Source: Euglena gracilis (taxonomy: Eukaryota > Euglenida > Euglenophyceae > Euglenales). Taken from it: DNA of 64,000 nucleotides. Of the stretch, positions 10,547 through 21,057 are shown piece after piece (position 1 is the stretch's first letter; each line of letters starts with the position of its first letter). The stretch lies in assembly GCA_039621445.1 (NCBI GenBank), contig CP154956.1:24850743-24914742 (forward strand), read 5' to 3'. The position numbers and the translations under genes are program-made. The notes under the pieces are model-generated. The model saw only the letters and a program-made list of their open reading frames with translations. It did no database searches and was not told where the DNA came from.

Positions 10547-11035
10547 ATGGAGAAGAACAGCAGAAGCAAGCTGGACATGGACATGGCTCTGCTACAGCTT
10601 CATCAACAGCTGCTGCAACAGACGCAGCAGCTGCAGTAAATGCTGCACAAACAAACCAGACTCCTGCAGCCCACCACCCTCGACATGCACCAGGAAGCTC
10701 GGCCACCTCCTCCATATTCCCCACCCAGAGGATCGACAAGTTCGACCTCAACCACATCATCGTCACCCTCTTCTTCATCATCACCTTCCTCAACATCATC
10801 ATCATCATGCAGCCACGAGAAACGGCCCCACAAGAGAAGGTGCCCACATCGACATCATCATCGACATCACCGACATCGCCCCTCTAAAAAATACACGAAA
10901 CACCACCACTCTCCACATTGCTGTCGCTACCTCATTGCGCATGAAGCCACCCCCCCCTCCCATCAGAGTTGGAATCCCCACAGGTCTGGGGGAGACACCC
11001 CCAGAAACTGGAAAATATCCCGAAAAGGGAATTGA
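10547..11035 (+). pseudogene. Possible ORF1-like low-complexity frame
   Basis: An ATG at 10547 opens a Gln-rich heptad-like stretch (LLQLHQQLLQQTQQLQ). A TAA at 10637-10639 is followed at once by an in-frame ATG and about 130 more residues: Pro/Ser/Thr-rich, then a His/Arg-rich basic block (KRPHKRRCPHRHHHRHH). A coiled coil plus a basic tail resembles non-LTR ORF1 proteins that bind element RNA. It could equally be chance reading of a CAG- and TCA-rich repeat. No known domain was recognised. Confidence 0.25.
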
Positions 11036-11560
11036 TGACCCAGATGGCCCAATCTTGTTTGAAACAAAAAAGCATCCGGTAAAAACTGGGACCACCCCCC
11101 CACCCAAATGGGTCGGGACTGGAACAGCCCAAGGCGGATACAACTTAAGTGGGGGAACCGGGGAGGCCTTTCAGATTGGCAGCTGCTGGAGAGGAGACCC
11201 CCAGCTCGGTCGGCCGGGTGGCTGGGCCAAGGCTCAGCCCCGCCCGTCGCCAACAGGGAGGAGACCCCCAAGCCGGCCCAAACCCCCAAAGGGGAACGGA
11301 GGACCCCATAGCAGATGGAAGCGAGGCCTGGGGCCCCTGGTCCCCTCTGCCTGCCCCCCTGTGTGACCTGGCCCAGGAAAGTGGCCCCGGCTGGACTTTG
11401 TGCGCCGTCACCACTTGTGGGGCGCCCCCCTGGAGAACGCAAGGGCGCCAGCCGCTGCACCGCATCCCTCGCCTTGCCCGCGCCGCATCCCGACTAGGGG
11501 GGATGCCATCCGCCTCGCTCAGGCGCTCCTTACCCAGCGCCCGGGTCAGCTCCGGGAGGA

Positions 11561-11899
11561 GTGCCTCCATTGGTCGCCCCCCCCCCCCCCGGCGCGGCCG
11601 AAACGGCTGCCCCCAGCGGTCCCACCACCTCCCCCATCGCCGCCATGACCCCGGGTCGGACCCAGGAAACGTCTCGCCCCCTACCCCCCATTGGCGTGCA
11701 AGGCAGCTTGGCCTGCCTGCGCTGCACGTGGACGGACATACAGGTGCTCTACCACCGCCAGAACAACGCAGTATCGACTCGTGTACCCTATCTGTCTTGT
11801 GCCGCGCTGCCTTGCCAGGGGCGGGGGGAAAATCTGCTGACATGTGGAGACATTGAGTCTAATCCCGGACCCTGGTGTCTTCCAGGACCGGACTCTTGA
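11561..11899 (+). CDS. 2A-like peptide frame of a non-LTR retrotransposon
   Basis: The C-terminal part reads GRGENLLTCGDIESNPGP and stops nine codons later (TGA 11897-11899). DIESNPGP (11849-11872) fits the 2A consensus D(V/I)ExNPGP exactly. In viruses and in the N-terminal frames of several non-LTR retrotransposons this motif makes the ribosome skip the final Gly-Pro bond. A Leu-rich stretch before the motif, as seen here, is usual. Upstream residues are Pro/Ala-rich with no domain. A Cys pair (LSCAALPC) precedes the motif, and similar Cys pairs precede the degenerate copies downstream. The nearby stop means the downstream frame at 11930 is not fused in this copy, so function as a polyprotein separator is doubtful here. 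Confidence 0.6.
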   Translation: MPPLVAPPPPGAAETAAPSGPTTSPIAAMTPGRTQETSRPLPPIGVQGSLACLRCTWTDIQVLYHRQNNAVSTRVPYLSCAALPCQGRGENLLTCGDIESNPGPWCLPGPDS

Positions 11900-11929
11900 G
11901 ACCTCCTCCACATCCTACGCAGCCTCCAA

Positions 11930-12754
11930 ATGAGTGACCTGTTTCTCATACGGCTCACCGACATGCCCCTGCCGGGCCCTGACGGGGGGCGACCCCCGCC
12001 TGTGCTGCCTACCTGCTACTACGTCCGGTGCACCCTCTGCGGGTCTCACACTACCACATCTGGAGCCAGTTGGTGCCTGCAGCACCAGTCCAGCTGCCCA
12101 GTGCTGTCGGAAGCAGAGGCCGACATCTACGGGGATCACCCAGCTACCGGAAGAGGAGAGGCGATCCTGACAGACGGTGACATCAACCTCCTGCCAGGAC
12201 CTTCCTCCTCGCTTTCAGGCTACATACTGGACCCCATGTGGGTGCGATGGTGCCTTCACGAACTCGGTATCAGCCCGGACAGATGGCCGTTGGTGGACGC
12301 CTTTGCGGAAAGGCACAACAGCCAGTTCGCCTCCTTCTGGGATGAGGCCACGAATGCCTTTCGCCAGCCATGGTGTCGACCCGAGGCTCTGTGGATGAAC
12401 CCACCATTTTGCGTGTTGCCGCAACTGCTCCAACACGGCCTGCGACATGGTATACACGGTGTAGTCCTGGCCCCTGAATGGGCCCCTGCCCTGCCGCACC
12501 TGCAGGCGGCGGCCTTGCGGTCCGCGCTTCTGCCGAAGGCCCCCCTCTTCCGCGTCCGCGCTCCTTCCCCACCCCCGCTGGCGCACTTGGTGTCTCTACC
12601 TCCACATCGAGCCACCACCACACGACCCCCCGCGGACATCCGAAGGGCTGAAGCACCTGCCTCCTCCTGCCCAGCCACTTCGTCACCGTCACGTCCCGTA
12701 CCTCTCCTCCTACGATTTGCCCCCCATAAACGAATGGGCCCGCGATGCCTCTGA
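11930..12754 (+). CDS. Frame with degenerate 2A motif and NPPF-containing domain
   Basis: 274 codons. It begins with a Cys-rich segment (CYYVRCTLC, then paired Cys) and a degenerate 2A-like word (DGDINLLPGP; 12179-12202 covers DINLLPGP). It then has a compact domain with VDAFAERHNSQFASFW, ALWMNPPF and GVVLAPEW in order. This order resembles the domain after RNase H in DIRS and some Ty3-like elements, often compared with Dam-type N6-adenine methyltransferases because of the (D/N)PP(F/Y/W) motif. The C-terminal third is Pro/Arg-rich and looks frameshifted: coding-like sequence resumes in another frame at about 12717-12911. No second methyltransferase motif was confirmed, so enzyme activity is not claimed. 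The location between 2A motifs of an RLE-type element is unusual. Confidence 0.5.
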   Translation: MSDLFLIRLTDMPLPGPDGGRPPPVLPTCYYVRCTLCGSHTTTSGASWCLQHQSSCPVLSEAEADIYGDHPATGRGEAILTDGDINLLPGPSSSLSGYILDPMWVRWCLHELGISPDRWPLVDAFAERHNSQFASFWDEATNAFRQPWCRPEALWMNPPFCVLPQLLQHGLRHGIHGVVLAPEWAPALPHLQAAALRSALLPKAPLFRVRAPSPPPLAHLVSLPPHRATTTRPPADIRRAEAPASSCPATSSPSRPVPLLLRFAPHKRMGPRCL

Positions 12755-12882
12755 CCCTCAACGTCCGTACGCACTCACCTTGGGCGGCCGGGAATTCGTC
12801 CTATGGGGCGATGGTCTCTGGGATTCTCGCTTCCAGCCCATGAAAATCATGTCCTTTCTACAAGGGCTCCCATTGGCCGTGG

Positions 12883-13848
12883 GTGCGATGCAGTCTCCTG
12901 CACGACGCTGACGCCGTCCAACTGCTCACGCGTCAACCGACAATACGCGTGACCCGCGAGACGTCCCGCTGTCGCAGCTCCCTGCTGCCGTCCCGACGCT
13001 GCAACGTCTGCAAGGCCATGGCAGGCAGGGGATCCCTGCTAACATGCGGCGACATCCACCTCCACCCCGGACCTCCGGCCTCTTCGGTGCCACGCAGCCC
13101 CCGCACCTCGCCCCCGCACACCTACCCCACACAGCCGCGCCCACCGCACAACCGGCCAGGGTCCTTCTGGACAGGTCGCGGGAGTCTTCTGACCTGCGGC
13201 AACCCTGGACCCGCAGGTGACCGGCAGGCTCCCACCGTCGGCAAGAAACGCAGCGCAGCACCGGCTAGTCCCAGGAACGCACCACCGGTTGAGTCTATCC
13301 CGGACCTGGCGCACCCCGGCGACGACGTGCCAGCGACCATGGTCATCGACCGCAACGGCAGTGGCTCGGACCTCCGACAGATCAACGCCCCGCGCCTCAT
13401 TATTCCACCGCAGCCGGCCAATCTGCAGGAGATCCTCCTCTGCCGCGCCAACACTGTCCTCCACGTCCCGGCTGCAAACCCGTGTGATGTGACGGAGACC
13501 ATGGCCGACGCTATCATCGAGTATGTCACCAAACCAAACGGTGACACTCTCTTTGCCGTCATGGCTTTCCCCAAGCTGGTCCTGCGCACTGTCCCGACCA
13601 GTGGCCGGGAAGCAGCGGTGGATGTTTCCACAGCCATCTCCAGGCGCACCCAGCTCTTCAGGAAGGGCCAGTACCCGGCATTAATGACAGAGCTCCGGTG
13701 GGCCACGAATCTGCCGGCCTCGTCGGTGGAGACACGCACTGCCAAAAAAGCGCGGGTCGAACCCTCGCCAGTGCCCGACGCCGTCAGAAGGTGCTCCAGC
13801 CAAAGCCCTGCAGGTCCTACTGTTCAAGGGAACGCACCGCTCCAGTGA
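12883..13848 (+). CDS. N-terminal part of RLE-type retrotransposon with degenerate 2A words
   Basis: A 321-codon open frame. Near the start a Cys pair (CNVCKAM) precedes GRGSLLTCGDIHLHPGP (13051-13074 covers DIHLHPGP). About 125 bases later TGRGSLLTCG runs straight into NPGP (13201-13212), as if a 2A motif had been duplicated and internally deleted. The rest is Pro/Ala-rich, then a more regular segment (TLFAVMAFPKLVLRTVP... RRTQLFRKGQYPALMTEL) and a basic patch (KKARVEP). This corresponds to the region ahead of the reverse transcriptase in related elements, including that at 30.3 kb. The frame ends where palm homology begins in another frame. The fingers and motif A are missing, which indicates an internal deletion of the element. 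Confidence 0.55.
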   Translation: MRCSLLHDADAVQLLTRQPTIRVTRETSRCRSSLLPSRRCNVCKAMAGRGSLLTCGDIHLHPGPPASSVPRSPRTSPPHTYPTQPRPPHNRPGSFWTGRGSLLTCGNPGPAGDRQAPTVGKKRSAAPASPRNAPPVESIPDLAHPGDDVPATMVIDRNGSGSDLRQINAPRLIIPPQPANLQEILLCRANTVLHVPAANPCDVTETMADAIIEYVTKPNGDTLFAVMAFPKLVLRTVPTSGREAAVDVSTAISRRTQLFRKGQYPALMTELRWATNLPASSVETRTAKKARVEPSPVPDAVRRCSSQSPAGPTVQGNAPLQ

Positions 13849-13849
13849 C

Positions 13850-15511
13850 CCTGCAGTGTGGGCCAAGCTGCAGGACCTGCACCCATGGCTGTCCGTTGGG
13901 CCCGATTGGCTTCGCAGTGGGTCTCCAAACCATAGCTGAAACAATTGCACAACAAGGGGAACTGCTGTGGTCTTCCTGGTACCTCGACGACGGGTTGCTG
14001 ATCGGTGAGCCGGTGATGTTGCAGAAGTGCCTGGACTTTCTACGAGTGGAAGGCGAACGCACCGGGGTGCAACTGAATTTGGCCAAATGCGTGGCCTGGG
14101 GTCCTGCCACAGCCCGCATTCGAGGGAGAGAGCACCTCCAGTTGGTACCCTGGACCGAGGACTCTGGCATCACTGTCCTCGGCTGCCCAGTCGACTTCCC
14201 GACCACCACGGGCCACACGGCGGCTGCCTGGGCGAAGGCCACGGGCCGAATTGAGAAAGCCACTGACCTGGTCACCTCTGTTTCCGATCCACAGCTTGCA
14301 CACCACCTGCTCCGGTCTTGCTTGGATGGTTGCAAGGTAAACCACCTCCTACGCGCTTCAGACTCCTATGAGGCCCAAGGGGAAGTCGCTCGGTGCGGAG
14401 AAACCATCTTCAGCGCCTTTGAAGACATCCTTGGCCGAGCACTCAACGCGGACCAACGACAGCAGGCGGCCCTCCCCCTCTCCAATGGCGGAACTGTCAG
14501 GGTGAGGCTCGCACCGCAGCTTTATGCCATTACTACACCCACGGGCACAAGAAGGTCGCCTGCCCTGCATACGTCGCTGCCCCGTCCGAACGCGTCTGTC
14601 AGCAACCCGCCAACGACCTCTGTTCCACGCTGGGCCCCCAGCACCCCGAAAGCCAACGGCACCTAACCACCGCGTCCTTCGCCTCCGCCTCGGGTAATGA
14701 CACCTCGCAGCGATGGTGGCAGAACCAGCTGTCCCGGACCACGGTGGACGGTCTGCTGAGCCGGATCCCTCCAAGAGATCAAGCCAGGCTGATGGAGCAA
14801 GCGCATTGCATCGGTCACCCGTCGATGGTCGACACACACCACAAAGCCCTACACACCACAATTGACACCGCCGACTACCGCCTGGGACTGAGCTGGTGGC
14901 TGGGCCTCCCCCTTGCTGAAGCCAACGGGACAGGTGCAGGCTGCCAGAGCACCATGAATATTTATGGTGACCATGAGATTTGCTGTATCCGGAACAATTT
15001 CGCCAAAAGGCACAGTGCCGTCCAGGACGCCCTTTTTAACCTCCTGTCCGCAAACGGCCAAAGTGTACAGCGCGAAGTTCAGGTGCCCAGTCAACCGGAC
15101 ACGACGCTCCGGCCAGCCGATCTGTTGCTCGCCACCTGGCAGGATGGCAAACCCACAGCTGTCGATCTGACCGGTGCGCACGGGTGGCAAGTTGCGCAGA
15201 GAAGCGGGACCCGGGAACGCTGGAGAACCTTCCTTAAGCGCCTGGAGCAAGCGAAACATGCTAAGTACGATGTCCCATGTCGCAACGGCGGTTGGTCGTT
15301 CGCCACTGTGGCAATGGGCACGTGGGGAGGGCTGGGACCAGAAAGTGCTAAACTACTGGCCAGAATGGTAAAACGGACCGCCGCACGGGAGCAGGGTGAC
15401 GTGCGTTGCACACGACAGCCCGAAGGCTATCAGCTGATCGCGTTGGCCCTCTTTCCCCAAGTGGCACAGATGCTACGCCCAAGGACAACACTAGCCCAGG
15501 GAGTGCAGTGA
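13850..15511 (+). pseudogene. RLE-type non-LTR reverse transcriptase and endonuclease, internally deleted
   Basis: Palm motif B (GCPLGPIGFAV) and motif C (YLDD, 13980-13991) are intact, and the thumb follows (GVQLNLAKCVAWGP). Motif A and the fingers are absent, so the enzyme cannot work. The frame breaks between about 14500 and 14744 and resumes with conserved LGLSWWLGLPLAEANG. A zinc-binding segment (GDHEICCIRNN), RHSAVQDAL and the endonuclease-like RPADLLLATWQDGKPTAVDL follow. It ends at a TGA near 15511, and a structured repeat follows 53 bases on. Related copies are at 8.8-10.0, 27.7-28.9, 30.3-32.8 and 37.5-37.8 kb. Confidence 0.8.
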
Positions 15512-15564
15512 CTAAGGGGGGCCAGGAGGGGAGAGAGGGAGAGAGGCGGAAAATCTATATATAC

Positions 15565-15649
15565 GGTGGTGGGGCGAACCGAGGCCACCGGCCAGTGGCA
15601 CAGCCTACTGGGTTTGCCAGAGTTCGAGGGAGGGGGGCTATGTACAGAT
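15565..15649 (+). repeat. Double-stem dispersed repeat, copy a
   Basis: An 85-bp repeat whose core recurs at 26558-26642 (+) and 33266-33338 (-). Two stems can be drawn: GGTGG (15565-15569) with CCACC (15585-15589), and CCAGT (15592-15596) with ACTGG (15607-15611), the loop of the second being GGCACAGCCT. Its position just after the reverse-transcriptase stop fits a structured 3'-UTR or an attached SINE. Confidence 0.65.
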
Positions 15650-15651
15650 TT

Positions 15652-18600
15652 GCAGATATGCATGCAAGAATTAAGCACAAAATTGCTTCAGGTGCAATCA
15701 CCAACCCCAGACGCATTGCCGTCGACCACACCCATACCCACACTCACATCCCTACACTTGGAGCAGTTTTGCGCTGAAATGCGCACGGAAAATCACAAAA
15801 TTATGCAAGGATTTTGCGATAGTCTCATGAACAGCGAGAAAACGGTGAAGCAGGATGTCACAAAACTGCAAAATGACATTACCGCGCTATCCGCGCAAGT
15901 TTCGGTTTTGATGGAACAGCCAAAGGCTGAAATAGTCAAAAGTCCGCATTCGGACCAACCATCTTCACATTTGGAGGCCATTTCCAGTGCGATACGTACT
16001 TTAGCGGTACGAGTTCAAGAATTAGACACTGGGTTTGGTGCAATTTCACAGGACTTGCAGTCGATCTCTGACAAAACTCTGCTTTTGGATGAGTTACCCT
16101 CACACCGAAAGCGAATTAGGCGCTTACAGGATGATGTGAGTCGGATAAACGACAATTTGCAAGTTGTTGACAAATTGGGGCAAAGTGTGCCTGAATTGGC
16201 AACCAAATTGTGTTATGAAGAACAAGTCCCGCATTCGGGTATGGTTGGCACACTTGCCACATCTTTCACCTCAAAAAGCGCTATTCGCGCAACCATTGTA
16301 GAGCCTACTGGCACATTGCCACCAAACCACATTTCCGATCATGTGGAAGTTCCCCCCGTGGCGTTACCAGTCCCAATGGACAAGTTTTCAGATGGTGAGT
16401 CAGGTTCTCCATCGAGAACCAGACCAACCCACCTCTTAAGTCAAGAGATTCGGCAGTCCGAACTAATTAGCGGTATGGGCCGCAATCCCACACCAGTTAC
16501 TGGTCATTACTCGCAAATACGCTTGGAATCCCCAACAGTACAAACATGTGACACGTCACCCCCCCATGCGCATTCGCATCACCATTCGCGCATTCGCGAC
16601 ACCCCAAATGTACATGGTACCTATGGTACACTTGGTGGTATGTTCCATGCGCATTCGCATAATTTCCACAACAAGACACTTGGTGCAGCCACCGGTGTAT
16701 CCACACATGGTGCGATACCGCGCCCGGGCCCACCCACCATGAATAACCACCGAAGGGCCATAGGTTACTCAAAAAGATTTCACAAACACCATCGCTATCG
16801 CGAATAAGGTGAAGCCCCAATGGGACGGTGACCCGACCACATGGAAACAGTTTTTCCGTGACTGGGAATACTTCTGGGACTTGAAGGGTCCAACCCAAGA
16901 CGGAAACCCAGAAGTAATCAAAATGGAAATTCATAGACTGTTTACCAAAAGACGAAAAGGAACGCGCCAGGCAATTGGTCATACGCGGGCGCATTTCTTT
17001 TCAGGATTTGGTAGAGCAATATGCTTCTTCATGTTCAAGTTTGGTTTCCAGAATCACTCTGGAGAGAAAATGGCGGCAATATGCCCCCCATGACCGAAAA
17101 TGGAGGTCGATAGACCTATGGTGCTCAAAATGGCTTTGTTTGGCAGCCGAAGTAGACGAGTTAGGCGAAACCCAAATGAAAGAGCAATTTGACGCAGTAT
17201 TACTGCACTTTATACCCAAACTTATCAAAGAAATTCACCGCGAGGAACTCGCAGGACATATTTTGACGCTCGATGAGCGATGGAACTATGTTTCCAAACA
17301 ACTGAAGCTATCACAGCTTCTGGGACAAATCCAGCCGGCTTATACGAGCCACCCCACAGCAGAAATACCCGCTATACAAGTCAGTTCTGTGAATAAAGTG
17401 TCACGCTTATCACATACCGCTGTAGCGGAATCCAAATTGCGCAATTCGCGCTCTTGAGAAGAATTTTTGGACAAATTGTGCTTTTTGTGTAACAAAAAGG
17501 GTCATATATCTTGCCAATGTCCAAATCCTGCAGCGCGAAAGCGCAACGCAAGCCCAAGAGGATCAGCCTCACCATGCAGTTCTCGTTCATCACAAAATGC
17601 GCATTCGCAAAATTCAAAATATCCATCACGATCCACATGTTCACTGTGCGGATCAACCAACCACCCCTCACCCAAATGTCGCTACGCGACTCCTCCCCAC
17701 CCAAGCCATCGCGATATGACGCGCAGTTCAAAAGATCGTACTTCAGCCAAAAGGCATAAGGTAGGTCAAAGAGCAACCTCTATCGAGGATTATCACCCGG
17801 CTTCGGGCAGGGAGGGGGATGATACCCCATGTCACCAAAGGGATCATCCCTGCTTTAGCGCTCATAAATTCAGAGACGTATATGCGTCAAGAAAGTCAAT
17901 GGCTGATATGGCCACCGGTTCAGTTTTTGAGTGAAGGAACCAAAACTCCAAGGATACGGACTACAGAGGGTACTAGAAAGGAGGTGACAGGGGTCGCGAC
18001 CCTAGTCATCCCCTGCCCAGTATCCTTTCTGGTCATCGTTCCAGGATTTTGCGGCGTCCCCACTCAAAATTCTGCCACATTTTTGACATATAGCAAGTTT
18101 TGTGTTTCCGGTTGTGGTTTATCATGGGATAGCCCATGAATGTCGATGTGATTGAGTGTATTCCTGCTCCAAGAATGCACACAACATCGCAAAATTCTTC
18201 CCCCCCTCAAACTTCCACTAATCGTCACTTTTACATACCGTTTTCGATGACAGCAACACCGTTTTCAACAACACCAACACCGTTTTCAACCCAGGGGTAA
18301 AGAGAAAGTGCCCCCCTTACCCACCGCATATCCACAAACGTTCCACATGCGGTAGGGGTAACAAGTAGCTAAACCCCCATACGTTCCACTGGGTTCCAAG
18401 GCGAAAGCCCTAAGGCCTGAAGTTCTAAACGGTGTCGAGTAGTCGCCCAGCTGCTTTCAACTTTTCGTTTTCTACCAGGTTTGTCGATTCAGACAATCCT
18501 GTACACCCCCAGCAGCTCCAAAATTCACATGCTCAAATTTTTTTACACACTCACCCCCGCAGACCGACATGCGCGACAAGGACAACTACTCCGCACCTTC

Positions 18601-18700
18601 CCCCCATGGTGTGCACTCTGGGAGAACTTTCCACACAATCACCAACCAAACACAAAGGTGAATATACACATCAAAACTAATCCCCCCACACTCTATCTCC
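15652..18700 (+). mobile_element. Gag-only retrotransposon, copy 2 (5'-truncated)
   Basis: A plus-strand copy of the element at 1906-7530. Homology starts in the middle of the Gag coiled-coil region, immediately after the double-stem repeat, so the 5' half is missing. The 3' non-coding part (about 17940-18700) matches copy 1, best at 18430-18640. Together the two copies form a widely spaced inverted pair. Confidence 0.65.
15656..17937 (+). pseudogene. Decayed Gag-like gene, copy 2
   Basis: Read in pieces, this matches the Gag of copy 1: coiled-coil region (for example LPSHRKRIRRLQDDVSRI) to about 16500, and capsid-like region from about 16800 (KVKPQWDGDPTTWKQF). A frame change near 16940-16980 is followed by RISFQDLVEQYASSCSSLVS and WNYVSKQLKLSQLLGQIQ. 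A stop at 17455-17457 follows, and then the two knuckles CFLCNKKGHISCQC and CSLCGSTNHPSPKC, both with CX2CX4HX4C spacing. A His-rich insertion near 16560-16680 (CATTCGC repeats) is absent from copy 1. At least two frame breaks make it a pseudogene, although the order of domains is kept. Confidence 0.8.
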
Positions 18701-18759
18701 AACGGAGAGATCTATTCATTTTGTCAAGTGCAAGACAAATTCAGCACTATGTGCACATT

Positions 18760-18990
18760 CTCCCCGAAGCGCATAGCGCACATCAATGCCGATGCGCATA
18801 GCTCACATTTACCCTGAAGCGCTAATTGCGCGCACACCGCGCGCCGCGCGAATCCTGCGCATATCGCGCTTCCAAGCCTACCCCCCCCACGCACATGTTG
18901 TGCAGTGAGGCAACTGCCACGCCCCCCGCGCGTATCGCGCCATATCATGCGCGTATCGCGCTAGTCCCCGCGCGTATCGCGCCACCCACC
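18760..18990. repeat. GCGC(G)TATCGCGC-type short repeats
   Basis: Several near-palindromic words such as GCGCGTATCGCGCC, GCGCATATCGCGC and GCGCATAGCGC are scattered over 230 bp. They flank the 3' end of Gag element copy 2. No coding signal was seen. Confidence 0.5.
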
Positions 18991-18999
18991 TTAGCAACC

Positions 19000-20960
19000 C
19001 CCCCTTTCTCACAATGTCGTGTGAGCACTATCGTGCATTTAGGACACATGGGTATACGCCCAAACCACCCATATTCTTTTGGGAATCATTCCCAAAGATA
19101 TATGTGTGTGGAAATACGCAACTCTGTTCATGGATATTTGTTTCTGTTCCACATGATCAAACTGCAAATTTTGTTTGATGACAGCAAACAAGAAGTGAAG
19201 TTTTATGTGAATAAGGTTCTTTGCCCAATCCATTCCCACACCAAAAATATTTTGGTGTTCCCAAAGCTCTATGGAGCAAAGCAACACAAGTTATGTGATA
19301 AAGTTTTTGGGATGTATTGCAAATCCTGCATTTTTCCCGAAAACTTATCCAACTTGTGCTTAAATAGCAGTTTTGTGCCTTAAATTGCTTATACTTTGGC
19401 AAAATGCAATCCCGATATGGGAAAATGCTCACAATTTCATTTCTTTTATGGGCAACATAGTTGCCCCCACCCCAAAAAGAAAATGAAGAAAATTCATTCA
19501 AACATGCATTTTTATGGACTTGACCACTTAGCCTTAGGTCTATGTGACCAATACAACCTATGATGTGCAAGGCTTGTAGGCCATTACCCACGTGGTCCAT
19601 GGGTCCATAGGACCAATTTGCACAAAATGCAAGGACCAAAAGGACCAAAGGTCCACAAATCCATATTAAAAAGTGAAAAGTCCATAGGACCTCAAAAAAT
19701 TGCACAAAAACCCATATTACATAGCTGAAAGTGGCTGAAGTGGCCAAAACAAGCCAAATAGGCTAGTTTTATGCAGATTTGCATGAGTGTCACTTTGGCA
19801 TAGCCTCAAAACCACCACAAAAGCTTCAAAACTTCTGGCACCTCGTACCATGAGGTTTTGACTGTATGTGGTAGTGCGCATGAGATAGAAACCAAAAGTT
19901 GTCTTTGTAGAATAAATTATGGAAGCTTGTAGCAAAAGCTCACTCACACAGGCAAAAGATCAAAGACGTATCTCAGCGCCTGTAGCTGGACGATAGGCCA
20001 TGTTACCCCTCATTCGAAAGCTCGTTCAATGAGCCGTCCAGCGGTGCAAACAGATCGCTGTAACTCTGCACTCGCTGTACTCTTATTTGAGGAGATCGTG
20101 AAAAATTGAATTAAGCCCAGCCAATCCGGCCAAAAGCCAAATTTTGAGCCAGATCTTGTACGATCGTGTACCAGACTGGCAAATCAGCCTGAAAGGCTTC
20201 TATACTGTTCCCTACATCGTTTCTGATGGCTAATTACCGTTGGTTACCAGATTGGCTCATGGCCATTTTTTAGTACCTTTGGCAGCATTCTGCCCATTGC
20301 CCCCTTTGTATGGGCTATTAGGCCTGGTACGGTTCAGAGGGCTATAGCCCACAATTTGGAGTCATTTCGACTCACTAGAACCGGTTTTAGGAGCACTTAT
20401 GTGAAAATTTTCATTTTACATCATTGATTTTCTACAATTTTTGGTGATTTTTCTCTATTCTGGCACTCATATCCCTAATGGGAATGACCATGAGGCACTA
20501 TGCCAGAGTGGAATACAAAGGGATATGCTGATGATGGCAATTTTTCCTTTGCTCAAGATGTCATAGACATGTTTTACTTGTTTTTTGAAGCGTATTTTTG
20601 CTTTTTGCGATATTTTTGCACAATTTTACAGCTTTTTTGGGTGATGTGGTGTTATTAGACACCCAAATCCCAAAGTATATACAACAACAAAGATTCAGTG
20701 TTATTGGACACTCTCAACAAGCAATATGTGCACTTGGCAAATTTGCAGTCTTAAATGACTCAAAATACAACAAAGTTGCACTTTTGGTTACAAAAATGCA
20801 ACTCTCGACGCAGAATATCTGCATTTCTACGCTAAATCCTGATAGGGATTTCCCTAAAAATTTGACAAAAGTCATTTTTCTCAGTGGCATAGTCACTAAT
20901 GATGAGATTTTGTCATATTTGCAGTATTTTTTTCTGCTTACCACACTAACAGCATTCTTG
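19000..20960. other. No gene recognised, AT-rich spacer
   Basis: Nearly 2 kb of AT-rich sequence, with only short frames lacking recognisable similarity. The stretch at 19500-19720 repeats words like GGTCCATAGGACC. No RNA gene, promoter or transposon protein could be assigned. Confidence 0.5.
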
Positions 20961-20965
20961 CCCCA

Positions 20966-21057
20966 CCCCCCCACTTTATTCAGTGGGACCCCCGTACCGA
21001 TATAATTCGGACCCCCCCACTTCATTCAGTGGGATCCCCTTACCGATATAATTCGGA
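20966..21057. repeat. 46-bp tandem duplication
   Basis: Two adjacent 46-bp units (20966-21011, 21012-21057) differ at a few positions. Each runs from a C run through ATTCAGTGGGA to CCGATATAATTCGGA, the last being a perfect palindrome. Confidence 0.85.

Noticed and set aside
9548-11366. Long frames on both strands reading HGTAR or AVPCR repeats
   Set aside because: They arise from the (GTGCC)n pentanucleotide array.
12179-12530. Functional DNA adenine methyltransferase
   Set aside because: Only an NPPF-type motif is visible; no AdoMet-binding motif was confirmed, and RNase H-associated domains of retroelements look the same.
15565-15649. tRNA gene or clear tRNA-derived SINE
   Set aside because: Weak A-box and B-box resemblance (TGGCACAGCCTACTGG; GGTTCG in copy c) but no cloverleaf and inconsistent B box among copies.
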